NCBI GenBank assembly: GCA_963812775.1
Contig: CAWEWH010000009.1
Span: 248,001-312,000, forward strand
Direction: 5' to 3'
Source of the DNA: CAWEWH01 sp963812775
GTDB lineage: Bacteria; Pseudomonadota; Alphaproteobacteria; Rhizobiales; Beijerinckiaceae
Length of the DNA stretch: 64,000 bases
Part shown: positions 44,614-53,812 of the stretch, one piece after another
Layout of the letters: every line of letters starts with the position of its first letter
Numbering within the stretch: position 1 is the stretch's first letter
Notes under the pieces: generated by a model
The model's input: only the letters and a program-made list of their open reading frames with translations
The model's database searches: none
What the model was told of the DNA's origin: nothing
Position numbers and translations under genes: made by a program

Positions 44614-45554
44614 ATGTCGGCTCCCTTGGCCGTTTTCGGCTTCTTCTTGTTGGCCTCCGCCCTCGCCGCGCCGGCCTCCTCGGTGAGACGCAGCACGACG
44701 CGGTCGGCCATGCGCATGTCGACCGAGATGATGTCCTTGTCCGAGAGACGGCGCTCCCGCTCCAGCGCCGCAAAGCGCTGCAGCGCCTCGGCGGCGCTAC
44801 GCTCCGGCAGACGTACGTCGACGCCACTGTCGAGCTTCAGGTCCCAGTGGCGGTCGGACACCAAGATGCCGGCCCGGATGCGGCTGCGAAGCGGACCGGC
44901 CGCCTCGAGCAGCGCCACGTAGTCCTTGAGGCGCGCATTGGCATTGTCTCCGACCACGAAAGGCAGGCGCAGAAACCGCTGGTCGCGCATTTGATCGATG
45001 ACGGTGCCGTCGGCGGCAACGACGAAGACCTCGCCGTGCCTTTGCCAGAGAGCCGCGGGCTTGCGTTCGGCCACCGTGATGGTGAGTTCGTTCGGATAGA
45101 GCTTGCGAACGGCAGCATCGCTGACGAGCGGCATCGCCTCGAGTTGTCGGCGGGCCGCCGCCGCATCGAGGAAGACGAGCGAAATCTTCGGGCCTACGCC
45201 CGCACCGGCAAGGATCTCGCTCTCGTGCAATTCGGCGATGCCGGAAATCGTCACTCTGCTGATGCCGAAGCCGGCAGCTCGCGCCAAGGCGTGGCGCGGC
45301 TCGCCATAGGTGGCGCGGAACTGGCTTACGTGATCGCCGAGGATCACACCCGAAACACCGATGACGCCGAAGAAAACGACGGTAAGCCACATGCCGAGCC
45401 CGCGCGGCAGCCGGTGCTCGAGCGGCACGCTGACGGTGCTGTGCGAATTCAAGAGCTTGAAGCGGCGCCGGCGCGGGAGTGAAGGCAGGAGCGCAGACGC
45501 GTCGTATCGGCCGAGAAGAATCCCGGCGGATCGCGGCGCAGCCGTGGCACTCAT
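44610..45554 (-). CDS. ftsQ: Cell division protein FtsQ
   Basis: 314 residues from ATG 45554, chosen because it overlaps the ddl stop as ATGA; the frame is open to 45584. One membrane helix (MWLTVVFFGVIGVSGVIL, ~58-76), then a POTRA domain ISRVTISGIAELHESEILAGAGV and a beta domain VRKLYPNELTITVAERKPAA. Bridges cytoplasmic and periplasmic divisome parts. Confidence 0.95.
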   Translation of the reverse strand: MSATAAPRSAGILLGRYDASALLPSLPRRRRFKLLNSHSTVSVPLEHRLPRGLGMWLTVVFFGVIGVSGVILGDHVSQFRATYGEPRHALARAAGFGISRVTISGIAELHESEILAGAGVGPKISLVFLDAAAARRQLEAMPLVSDAAVRKLYPNELTITVAERKPAALWQRHGEVFVVAADGTVIDQMRDQRFLRLPFVVGDNANARLKDYVALLEAAGPLRSRIRAGILVSDRHWDLKLDSGVDVRLPERSAAEALQRFAALERERRLSDKDIISVDMRMADRVVLRLTEEAGAARAEANKKKPKTAKGADI

Positions 45555-46474
45555 CTGTCGCAGGAGGCGTCCTCCACCATCCATCTGATCAGCTTGCCGA
45601 AAGACAAGCCGGCATATTGCGCAAGCTCAGGCACCAACGATGTCCCAGTCATGCCCGGTTGCGTGTTGACTTCGAGACAGGCGAGCTCCCCCGTCCCGTC
45701 CGGACGGTCGTCCCATCTGAAGTCGGCACGGCTGACCCCGCGGCAGCCCAGAGCTTGATGCGCCGTTAACGTCAACTGTTGAATCTGACGGTAAATATTT
45801 GGTTTAATTTGAGCCGGCAGGACGTGAATTGACCCGCCTTCGGCATATTTCGCATCGTAGTCGTAGAAGGTCCCCGTGGATGGCAAAATCTCTATAATAT
45901 CCAGCACCTTATCGCCAACCACCGCGCACGTCAGCTCGCGCCCCCCAACGTACCGCTCGACCAGCACCCGGTCGCCATAAGGCCAATCTGGCCGGCTTAA
46001 CTCCTGTGGCGGGTGCGAGCGCTCCTCCTTAACGATGATGACCCCGAAGGAAGAGCCTTCATTGACCGGCTTCACCACGTAGGGCGGTGGCAGAATGTGG
46101 CGGCGGGACGCTTCCAGACGCGGCACCGTCACCCCATCGGCCACCGGCACGCCGGCAGCCGCCATGACGATCTTGGCGAGGTCCTTCTCCAAGGCGAGCG
46201 CCGAGGCGAGCACGCCGGAATGCGTGTAGGGAATCTGCAGCACCTCGAGGATGCCCTGGATGGTGCCGTCCTCGCCGACAGGACCGTGCAGCGCATTGAG
46301 TGCCACGTCGGGCTTCAAGGCCGCGAGCGTTGCGGAGATGCCGCGGTCCACGTCAACGCGGGTGACGCGGAAGCCTTCGCTCTCCGCCGCCTTGGCGCAG
46401 GCCTCGCCGGAGCGCAGAGACACCTCGCGCTCCGCCGACCATCCGCCCATCAGCACCGCGACATGTTGGGACAC
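45551..46474 (-). CDS. ddl: D-alanine--D-alanine ligase
   Basis: 307 residues from GTG 46474, preceded by GGAGAGCCA; the frame extends to 46513 but this start gives the normal length and begins SQHVAVLMGGWSAEREVSL. ATP-grasp enzyme making the D-Ala-D-Ala terminus: VKPVNEGSSFGVIIVKEE is the grasp loop, EVNTQPGMTGTSLVPELAQY carries the magnesium ligands. Between murB and ftsQ. Confidence 0.95.
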   Translation of the reverse strand: MSQHVAVLMGGWSAEREVSLRSGEACAKAAESEGFRVTRVDVDRGISATLAALKPDVALNALHGPVGEDGTIQGILEVLQIPYTHSGVLASALALEKDLAKIVMAAAGVPVADGVTVPRLEASRRHILPPPYVVKPVNEGSSFGVIIVKEERSHPPQELSRPDWPYGDRVLVERYVGGRELTCAVVGDKVLDIIEILPSTGTFYDYDAKYAEGGSIHVLPAQIKPNIYRQIQQLTLTAHQALGCRGVSRADFRWDDRPDGTGELACLEVNTQPGMTGTSLVPELAQYAGLSFGKLIRWMVEDASCDR

Positions 46475-46499
46475 CTGGCTCTCCAATCTCGATTTTCGC

Positions 46500-46535
46500 C
46501 AGCGCACCCTCACCCTATGGGAGAGGATGAGCGGT
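46500..46535. repeat. Fragment of CCCTCTCCC-type palindrome
   Basis: ACCCTCACCCTATGGGAGAGGATGAG lies in the 77-base gap between ddl and murB and looks like a degenerate single hairpin of the repeat family at 9 and 18 kb. It is the only repeat insertion inside the dcw run. Confidence 0.4.
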
Positions 46536-46551
46536 CACGCCCAAGCGACTC

Positions 46552-47472
46552 TCACCCAACGCCGATCCGTTTGATCTCCCATTCGAGCTCGACGCCCGAA
46601 TGCTCGCGCACGCGCCGGCGCACCTCCTCGCCTAGTCCTTCGATGTCGGCCGCCGTCGCGGCGGCGCGATTGATGAGGAAGTTGCAGTGCATTTCCGACA
46701 CCTGGGCGCCGCCGATGCTGAGCCCGCGGCAACCGGCTGCGTCGATGAGCTGCCAGGCCTTGCCGCCGGGGGGATTCTTGAAGGTGGAGCCGCCGGTCTT
46801 CTCGCGGATCGGCTGCGCCGCCTCGCGCGCCTCCGTCACGCGCTCCATCTCGGCCAGGATGACGGCGCGGTCGCCCGGCTTCGCCTGGAACACCGCATCG
46901 GTAAAGATCACATCCTCGGGCGCGCTCGAATGCCGGTAGTGAAACCCCATGTCGGCATGGCTGAACGTGCGAACGTTTCCGGCGCGGTCGACGCCGCGCG
47001 CCTCGACGAGCACATCGGTCGTCTCGCCGCCATGGGCGCCGGCATTCATGCGCAGCGCCCCGCCGATGGAGCCCGGGATGCCGCGATAGAAGGCGAGCCC
47101 GTCGAGGGACGCGTCGGCGGCCGCGCGCGCCACTTTCACGTCGGGCGCGGCGGTGCCGGCGCGCAGGCGCGTACCTTCCTCGATTTCAATGGAGCCGAAG
47201 GCCTTGCCGCCAAGCCGGATGGTGACGCCCGGAATGCCGCCGTCACGCACGATAAGGTTGGAGCAAAGGCCGATGGCCGTCACGGCAATGCGCTGATCGA
47301 GATTGGCGAGGAAGTAGGCAAGGTCTTGCGTGTCAGCCGGCGCGAAGAGCGCCTGCGCCGGTCCGCCAACCCGAAACCACGTCACATCGGCAAGCGCTGC
47401 ATTGGCGCTGAGGCGCCCGCGCAGCTCCGGCATCGCGGCCTTCAAATCCGGGATGATGTCGGGGAAGCTCAT
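46552..47472 (-). CDS. murB: UDP-N-acetylenolpyruvoylglucosamine reductase
   Basis: 306 residues from ATG 47472, overlapping the murC stop as ATGA. FAD enzyme that reduces the enolpyruvyl group to give UDP-MurNAc. TWFRVGGPAQALFAPADTQD and AIGLCSNLIVRDGG bind FAD, GLAFYRGIPGSIGGALRMNA is the substrate loop, and STFKNPPGGKAWQLIDAAG with its catalytic Ser is type I MurB. Confidence 0.96.
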   Translation of the reverse strand: MSFPDIIPDLKAAMPELRGRLSANAALADVTWFRVGGPAQALFAPADTQDLAYFLANLDQRIAVTAIGLCSNLIVRDGGIPGVTIRLGGKAFGSIEIEEGTRLRAGTAAPDVKVARAAADASLDGLAFYRGIPGSIGGALRMNAGAHGGETTDVLVEARGVDRAGNVRTFSHADMGFHYRHSSAPEDVIFTDAVFQAKPGDRAVILAEMERVTEAREAAQPIREKTGGSTFKNPPGGKAWQLIDAAGCRGLSIGGAQVSEMHCNFLINRAAATAADIEGLGEEVRRRVREHSGVELEWEIKRIGVG

Positions 47473-48881
47473 GCGGCCTTCCCCAGCGCCGCGAGCTCCC
47501 CCGGCAGGGCATAGGCCCATTGCGTGATGGAGCCGGCCCCGAGACACACGACATAGTCACCCGGCTTGGCGATGGCGCCGACAAGGCCGGCGAGATCCTC
47601 CGGCTGATCGAGCGCCACGACATTACGATGACCGCGGGCCTTCAACCCGGCAACGAGACCGTCGCGATCCGCTCCGGCGATCGGCTGTTCGCCGGCCGCG
47701 TAGACGGGCGCCACGATGACCGCGTCGGCATCGTTGAAACAAGTGCAGAACTCGTTGAACAACGACGACAGCCGCGTGTAGCGATGCGGCTGCACGACGG
47801 CGATAACCTGGCTGTCGGTCGAGGCGCGGGCCGCCTTCAACACGGCGGCGATCTCCACTGGATGATGGCCGTAGTCGTCGAAGATGGCGACGCCCCTCCA
47901 TTCGCCGGTACGGGTAAAGCGGCGCTTGACGCCGCCGAAGGCGGCCAACGCCCTTCGGATTTGCTCCGCTGACACGCCAAGCTCGTGCGCAACGGCAATC
48001 GCCGACGTGGCGTTGAGTGCGTTGTGGTGCCCGGGCATCGGCATGACGAGATCGTCTATGTCGGTTTCACGACCGCTCTTGCGATCGCGGACGGTGACGC
48101 GGAAGCGGCTCTTGCCGCCCTTCAAATCGACGTCGAGGAGACGGACGTCGGCTTGCGGATTCTCGCCATAGGTGATGACGCGCCGGTCGGTGATGTCGCC
48201 AATCAAATCCTGCACCACGGGATGGTCGATGCACATCACGGCAAAGCCATAGAACGGGAGGTTCTCAACGAAGGAGCGGAACGCGTCCTTGATGGCATCG
48301 AAGGTGCCGAAATGGTCGAGATGCTCCGCGTCGATATTGGTGATGATGCACACGTCGGCAGGCAGCTTGAGGAAGGTGCCGTCGAACTCGTCGGCCTCGA
48401 CGACCATCCAATCGCCAGCCCCGAGCCGCGCATTGGTGCCGTAAGCATTGATGATGCCGCCGTTGATGACGGTCGGATCGAAGCCGCCGGCCTCGAGCAG
48501 CGTGGCCACAAGCGACGTGGTGGTGGTCTTGCCGTGCGTGCCGGCGATGGCGACGCAGGTCTTGAGCCGCATCAACTCGGCCAGCATCTCGGCGCGCCGC
48601 ACCACCGGCACGCGCCGCTCCCGTGCCGCGGCGAGCTCGGCATTATCGCGCTTGATCGCCGTCGACACGACGACCACGACGGCATCGCCCAAATTCTCGG
48701 CTTTGTGGCCGACGAAGGTCTTGATGCCCTTCGCAGCCAGGCGCCTGACATTGGCATTGTCCGACGTGTCGGAGCCCTGCACGTGATAGCCGAGATTGGC
48801 GAGGACCTCGGCGATGCCGGACATGCCGATGCCGCCGATACCGATGAAATGGATGGAGCCGAGTTCCTGCGGCAGCTTCAT
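47469..48881 (-). CDS. murC: UDP-N-acetylmuramate--L-alanine ligase
   Basis: 470 residues. Adds the first residue of the stem peptide. IHFIGIGGIGMSGIAEVLAN is the nucleotide-binding N-domain, AIAGTHGKTTTTSLVATLLE the ATP P-loop, FDDYGHHPVEIAAVLKAAR the central-to-C-domain signature. Complete and uninterrupted. Confidence 0.97.
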   Translation of the reverse strand: MKLPQELGSIHFIGIGGIGMSGIAEVLANLGYHVQGSDTSDNANVRRLAAKGIKTFVGHKAENLGDAVVVVVSTAIKRDNAELAAARERRVPVVRRAEMLAELMRLKTCVAIAGTHGKTTTTSLVATLLEAGGFDPTVINGGIINAYGTNARLGAGDWMVVEADEFDGTFLKLPADVCIITNIDAEHLDHFGTFDAIKDAFRSFVENLPFYGFAVMCIDHPVVQDLIGDITDRRVITYGENPQADVRLLDVDLKGGKSRFRVTVRDRKSGRETDIDDLVMPMPGHHNALNATSAIAVAHELGVSAEQIRRALAAFGGVKRRFTRTGEWRGVAIFDDYGHHPVEIAAVLKAARASTDSQVIAVVQPHRYTRLSSLFNEFCTCFNDADAVIVAPVYAAGEQPIAGADRDGLVAGLKARGHRNVVALDQPEDLAGLVGAIAKPGDYVVCLGAGSITQWAYALPGELAALGKAA

Positions 48882-48891
48882 GGCAGACGCC

Positions 48892-49992
48892 TCAAGCGAT
48901 ACGGCCGACCTTGAGAACGAGAGCCGCGAGGCGCTCGGCAGCGTCGGCGATACCGGCGCTCTTGGCTGCTTCGGCCGCCTTGGTCAAGCGCTCGGGGACA
49001 TCGAGCCGGTTGGCGATTTCTTGAGCCAATCGCTTGGGAGTGAATTCCGGCTGCAGAATGACGGTCGCGGCATCGATTGCCCCGAGCGTCGCCGCGTTCG
49101 CGGCCTGGTCCTGATCGAGTGCACCCGGCAGCGGCACGAGGATGGACGGGCGGCCGATAACTGCAAGCTCCGCCACGGTCGAGGCGCCGGCGCGAGCCAC
49201 GACGAGATGGCTCTCGGCGATCCGCCGCGGCAGGTCGTTGAAGAAGGGTCGCGCGTCCGGCATCATGCCAGCGCTCGCATAGGCGGCTTCGACGCGCCCC
49301 ATGTCCTCTGCCCGGACCTGCTGGGTAACGGCGAGGCGGCGGCGCTTGTCGTCAGGCAGCAACGCAACGGCCGCCGGCACAACGTCGGCCATGATGCGCG
49401 CCCCCTGGCTGCCGCCGAAGACGAGCAGGCGCAGCCGCCCGTCGTTCGACAGCGACGCAAACGGCACTGCAGCGGCTTCGAGGACGGCGGCACGCACCGG
49501 ATTGCCGACATGCGTCGCCTTGGCGGCGAGCGCCTCCGCCAAGCCGCGCATGGGAAAGCCGGTGGCAATGGCGGTGACGCGCGGCGCCAGGAAGCGGTTG
49601 GCGCGCCCCATGACGGCGTTCTGCTCATGAATGACAGTGGCCGCGCCGACCATGGCGCCGGCAGCAAGCGGCGGCACGCTCGGATAGCCGCCGAACCCGA
49701 CGATACAGGACGGGCGGATCGTGTGGCGCAGCAGATTGCGCGCCATCCAGATGCCGCGACCGAGCGTGAACAACGCCTTTGTCGTGGCGAGCGGCGATTG
49801 CTTCGAGGGCGTCGCGGCGGGAATGCGATAGATGCTCTCGGCGGGAAAATTCTTGATGTGCTCGGAAACGCGCGCGTCGGTGGCGAGCGCCACCCGCACG
49901 CCGTGCTTGGCGAGCGCATGCGCCAGCGCCTCGGCGGGAAAGAGGTGGCCGCCGGTGCCGCCCGCGGCAAGAAGGACGAGCGGCGTCGCCAT
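48892..49992 (-). CDS. murG: UDP-GlcNAc transferase to lipid I (MurG)
   Basis: 366 residues. Membrane-associated glycosyltransferase producing lipid II. VLLAAGGTGGHLFPAEALAH is the N-terminal G-loop, FGGYPSVPPLAAGAMVGAAT and VHEQNAVMGRANRFLA follow, and VVARAGASTVAELAVIGRPS is the UDP-GlcNAc site. The ATG overlaps the ftsW stop as TGATG. Confidence 0.96.
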   Translation of the reverse strand: MATPLVLLAAGGTGGHLFPAEALAHALAKHGVRVALATDARVSEHIKNFPAESIYRIPAATPSKQSPLATTKALFTLGRGIWMARNLLRHTIRPSCIVGFGGYPSVPPLAAGAMVGAATVIHEQNAVMGRANRFLAPRVTAIATGFPMRGLAEALAAKATHVGNPVRAAVLEAAAVPFASLSNDGRLRLLVFGGSQGARIMADVVPAAVALLPDDKRRRLAVTQQVRAEDMGRVEAAYASAGMMPDARPFFNDLPRRIAESHLVVARAGASTVAELAVIGRPSILVPLPGALDQDQAANAATLGAIDAATVILQPEFTPKRLAQEIANRLDVPERLTKAAEAAKSAGIADAAERLAALVLKVGRIA

Positions 49993-51143
49993 CAGGGTGA
50001 GGGCCGCGTCTTGATTACGCGGATCTCATTCAGCACCTGCGCTCGCGGCCGCCGCCGCGTCACCGCGACGAGGAAGCCCATCCCGAGCGCCAGCGAGATG
50101 AGCGAGGAGCCGCCATAGGAGACGAATGGCAGTGTCATGCCCTTGGCGGGCATCAGGTGGACGTTCACGGCCATGTTGATGATCGCCTGGATGCCGAACA
50201 GCATGACGAGACCGGCGGCGGCAAGGCGGCAGAATGGGTCTTCATTTCGGCGCGACAGCACGAGGCCGCGCAGCACGATGATCATGAACAGCGCCAGCAC
50301 GCCGAGGCAGACGAGGATGCCGAACTCCTCGGCCGTCACCGCATAGATGAAATCGGTATGCGCGTCGGGGAGGATGCGCTTCACCGTGCCCTCGCCCGGC
50401 CCCTTGCCGAGCCAGCTGCCTTGCGCAAATGAGTCCAGCGCCGTGTCGATCTGGAACGTGTCGCCCGACGACTTATCGAGAAAACGCTCGATGCGCGCCC
50501 TGACGTGCGGCACGAACTGATAGGCGGCTCCGATGCCGACGAGGCTGGCGCCGCCGATGCCAGCGACCCAGAACCAGTGCAGCCCGGCGATGAAGAAGAG
50601 GCCGGCCCACACGATGGTAATGAGCATCGTCTGGCCGAAGTCCGGCTGCAGCACGAGCGGCACGATGGTGAGCGGCAAGAGCAGGATGGCGAGGAAGGTA
50701 CCGGGGACGTCGCTGCGGCGCGATCCCTCCGAGAAAGCCCAGGCGGCGAGCACGACGAAGGCCGGTTTCATGAATTCCGACGGCTGGATGCTCACGCCCA
50801 TGAAGGCGAGCCAGCGATGCGCGCCCTTGATCTCCGGCCCGACATAAAGCGTGGCCACGACGAGACCCATGAACAACACGTAGACGACAAGCGCCGCGCG
50901 GCGCACATGGCGCGGCCGCAGCAGCGACGTGGCGCCCATGAGCAGCAGCGCCGGCAGCAGGAACACCACCTGCCGATTGACGAAATGGAAGGTTGAGAGG
51001 CCGAGGCGTTCGGCCACCGGCGGGCCGCCAGCCATCAGCAGCACGACGCCGGCGACCATGAGCGCCCCGAGGGCGGCGATGAGCAGACGGTCGACCGTCC
51101 ACCACCATTCGCCGAGAAACGTGCGCTCCGCCCGCGAGACCAT
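49992..51143 (-). CDS. ftsW: Septal peptidoglycan polymerase FtsW
   Basis: 383 residues, about ten membrane helices. SEDS glycosyltransferase that polymerises lipid II at the septum with FtsI. SIQPSEFMKPAFVVLAAWAF and MPAKGMTLPFVSYGGSSLIS are SEDS signatures; DAHTDFIYAVTAEEFG includes the conserved Asp/Glu region. Cytoplasmic short N-terminus. Confidence 0.95.
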   Translation of the reverse strand: MVSRAERTFLGEWWWTVDRLLIAALGALMVAGVVLLMAGGPPVAERLGLSTFHFVNRQVVFLLPALLLMGATSLLRPRHVRRAALVVYVLFMGLVVATLYVGPEIKGAHRWLAFMGVSIQPSEFMKPAFVVLAAWAFSEGSRRSDVPGTFLAILLLPLTIVPLVLQPDFGQTMLITIVWAGLFFIAGLHWFWVAGIGGASLVGIGAAYQFVPHVRARIERFLDKSSGDTFQIDTALDSFAQGSWLGKGPGEGTVKRILPDAHTDFIYAVTAEEFGILVCLGVLALFMIIVLRGLVLSRRNEDPFCRLAAAGLVMLFGIQAIINMAVNVHLMPAKGMTLPFVSYGGSSLISLALGMGFLVAVTRRRPRAQVLNEIRVIKTRPSP

Positions 51144-51152
51144 GCTCCCTCC

Positions 51153-52715
51153 TCACGCGGCGACCGCCGCGAGCCATTCCTTCACGAGGGCGCGGAAGCG
51201 ATCGCCGCGCACCTCGAAATTGGGGTACTGGTCGTAGGACGCGCAGGCCGGCGACAACAGCACCACCGGCTCGGTGCCGGCCGACTTCACCGCGTCCTCC
51301 GCCGCCTTGCCGACCGCGACATCGAGCGTGCCGCAGCGGACCGCAGGCACGTGTCCGTCGAGCGTCGCCGCGAAGGCATCGCTCGCTTCCCCAATCAGAT
51401 AGGCCTTGGCGATCTTGGTAAAGAAAGGCTTAAGGGCCGCGATCCCGCCCTCCTTCGGCTTGCCGCCGAGGATCCAGAAAATGTCGCCTGGGAACGAGGC
51501 CAGCGCCTTGTCGGTGGAATCGGCGTTGGTGGCCTTGGAGTCGTTGACGAACAGCACGCGGCCCTTGCGGCCGATCTCCTCGAGGCGATGCGGCAGGCCG
51601 GGAAAGCTTGCGATGCCGCGCTGCGGGATGTCGGCGCGCAGGAGCCAGTTGTCGACGTTGGCCGTTTCAACGATGTCGCGCAGCTTGGCCTCGGACATCG
51701 ACACGCCCCCGTCGCTGGCCACCACCAGCTTGGCGCCATTGGCCTCGGTGGTTCTCTCGCGGGCATCCTGGAATGCATTCGAAAGGAATTCAGCCAGCAA
51801 CGTCTCATAGAGTTGGGTAACCGCTGCCACCGCAGCGGCGGCGTTCTGGGCGTTGTGACGACCACGCAGCGAACCGACACCATCGAGATCCGCAAGAAAC
51901 ACAGGTCGCAACCAACGGGGCCGATGACTCTGGATGAGGCGGCTCCCTTCCGCCATGATGTCACCGGAACGCTCGCCGGCGGAAACGCTGATGACCTTAC
52001 GTGTCTTGTAGATGCAGCGGCGCACGACGGCCTCGCCCCAATCGTCATCGATCCCGACGACAGCGAGGCCCGCCTTCTCGACCATTCGCTCCTTGATGGC
52101 GGCGTAGTTCTCAATTGTACCGTGACGGTCGAGATGGTCGGGCGTGATGTTGAGAAGCACGCCGACCGTCGGATTGAGCGACGGCGCGAGATCGATCTGG
52201 AACGACGAGCACTCGATGACATGCACGCGATGGTTGGCCGGCGCCTCGAGCGACAGGATGGCGGTGCCGATATTGCCGCCCATCTGAACGTCCTTGCCGG
52301 CCTCGCGCAGAATGTGGGCGATGAGCGCCGTCGTCGTCGACTTGCCGTTGGTGCCGGTGACGGCGATGAAGGGCGCGTGCGGCGCGAGCTTGGCGCGCTC
52401 GCGGCAGAAGAGCTCGATATCGCCGATGATCTCGACATTGGCGCGCTGGGCGAGGTCGACGCTCCAATGCGGCCGCGGATGCGTCAACGGCACGCCTGGC
52501 GACAGCACAAGCGCCGCGACCGTCTTCCACACGGCATCGCGCAGGTCGGCGACCGTGATGCCCTTCTGGCGCGCCTTGTCGCACGCCGCCTCGCCGTCGT
52601 CCCAGGCGATGACGCGGGCTCCGCCGGCTGCGAGGGCTTCGGCCGTGACGAGGCCGGAGCCGCCGAGGCCGAAGACGGCAACGGTCCTGCCGGCAAAGGT
52701 GGTGACCGGGATCAT
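51153..52715 (-). CDS. murD: UDP-MurNAc-L-Ala--D-glutamate ligase with extra segment
   Basis: 520 residues, about 50 longer than usual. AVFGLGGSGLVTAEALAAGG starts the N-domain; FIAVTGTNGKSTTTALIAHI is the P-loop (~117-136); LNITPDHLDRHG (~188-199) and LRGRHNAQNAAAAVAAV follow. Residues ~300-367 (51615-51818) then carry an extra stretch, TQLYETLLAEFLSNAFQDAR through VETANVDNWLLRADI, where MurD normally has about 17 residues, before the usual SFPGLPHRLEEIGRKGRVLF and VNDSKATNADST. The frame is open throughout and the flanks are conserved, so this looks like a real insertion at the end of the central domain. Confidence 0.93.
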   Translation of the reverse strand: MIPVTTFAGRTVAVFGLGGSGLVTAEALAAGGARVIAWDDGEAACDKARQKGITVADLRDAVWKTVAALVLSPGVPLTHPRPHWSVDLAQRANVEIIGDIELFCRERAKLAPHAPFIAVTGTNGKSTTTALIAHILREAGKDVQMGGNIGTAILSLEAPANHRVHVIECSSFQIDLAPSLNPTVGVLLNITPDHLDRHGTIENYAAIKERMVEKAGLAVVGIDDDWGEAVVRRCIYKTRKVISVSAGERSGDIMAEGSRLIQSHRPRWLRPVFLADLDGVGSLRGRHNAQNAAAAVAAVTQLYETLLAEFLSNAFQDARERTTEANGAKLVVASDGGVSMSEAKLRDIVETANVDNWLLRADIPQRGIASFPGLPHRLEEIGRKGRVLFVNDSKATNADSTDKALASFPGDIFWILGGKPKEGGIAALKPFFTKIAKAYLIGEASDAFAATLDGHVPAVRCGTLDVAVGKAAEDAVKSAGTEPVVLLSPACASYDQYPNFEVRGDRFRALVKEWLAAVAA

Positions 52716-52716
52716 C

Positions 52717-53802
52717 TCACCTCAGCTTCAAGGTCGAGAGACCAATCAGCGCCAGCACGATGGAGATGATCCAGAAGCGGATGACGATCTGCGGCTCGGT
52801 CCAGCCGAGCTGCTCGAAGTGATGGTGAATGGGCGCCATCTTGAAGACGCGCTTGCCGGTGAGCCGGAACGACACCACCTGGATGATCACCGACAGCGCC
52901 TCCAGCACGAAGAGGCCGCCGACGATCAACAGCACCACCTCGTGCTTGGCGGCGACCGCGACGGTGCCGATGAGGCCGCCGAGCGCCAGCGACCCGGTGT
53001 CGCCCATGAAGACTTGCGCCGGCGGTGCGTTGAACCACAGGAAGCCCATGCCGGCGCCGATGACGGCGCTCAGCACCACGGCAAGCTCGCCCGAACCGGG
53101 CACGAAGTTGATCTGCAGGTAGTTGGCGAAAACCGCATTGCCCGCCAGATAGACGATGACCCCGAATGTTGCGGCCGCCACCATGACGGGCACGATGGCC
53201 AGCCCGTCGAGCCCGTCGGTCAGGTTGACGGCATTGCCGGCCCCGATAATGACCACCGCACCGAAGGCCAGGAAGAACCAGGCGAGGTCGATGGCCACGT
53301 CCTTGAGGAACGGCAGCGCTACCGCCGTCGAGGTGACGGAGCCGCGGCTGACGCTGACGATGGAAAAAACCGCGACGCCGGCGATGAGCGCCTCGATGCC
53401 GACGCGCGCCTTGCCCGAATAACCCTTGTGCGATTGCTTGGTGACCTTGAGGAAGTCGTCATAGCAGCCGATAGCCCCGAAGCCGATGGTGACGAGGAGC
53501 ACGATCCACACATATGGGTTGCGCAGATTGGCCCACAGCAACGTTGCCACGACGAGGCCCGAGAGGATCATCAGCCCACCCATGGTGGGCGTGCCGCGCT
53601 TGGCGAGATGCGATTGCGGCCCGTCTTCGCGGATCGGCTGGCCCTTGCCCTGCTTCAGCCGCAGCATCGAGATGATGCTGGGGCCGAACATGAAGACGAA
53701 GAACAGCGCCGTCGCCCAGGCGCCGCCGGCCCGGAAGGTGATGTAGCGGAAGAGATTGAGGACATTGAAAGTCCCCGAGAATTCCGCGAGCCAAGCGAGC
53801 AT
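52717..53802 (-). CDS. mraY: Phospho-MurNAc-pentapeptide translocase
   Basis: 361 residues from ATG 53802 (frame open to 53865, but the conserved start MLAWLAEFSG lies here). Ten-helix enzyme attaching phospho-MurNAc-pentapeptide to undecaprenyl phosphate. AKRGTPTMGGLMILSGLVVA, GCYDDFLKVTKQSHKG with the catalytic Asp-Asp, NAVNLTDGLDGLAI and MAPIHHHFEQLGW are the family blocks. Confidence 0.97.
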   Translation of the reverse strand: MLAWLAEFSGTFNVLNLFRYITFRAGGAWATALFFVFMFGPSIISMLRLKQGKGQPIREDGPQSHLAKRGTPTMGGLMILSGLVVATLLWANLRNPYVWIVLLVTIGFGAIGCYDDFLKVTKQSHKGYSGKARVGIEALIAGVAVFSIVSVSRGSVTSTAVALPFLKDVAIDLAWFFLAFGAVVIIGAGNAVNLTDGLDGLAIVPVMVAAATFGVIVYLAGNAVFANYLQINFVPGSGELAVVLSAVIGAGMGFLWFNAPPAQVFMGDTGSLALGGLIGTVAVAAKHEVVLLIVGGLFVLEALSVIIQVVSFRLTGKRVFKMAPIHHHFEQLGWTEPQIVIRFWIISIVLALIGLSTLKLR

Positions 53803-53812
53803 GGATTGTCCT

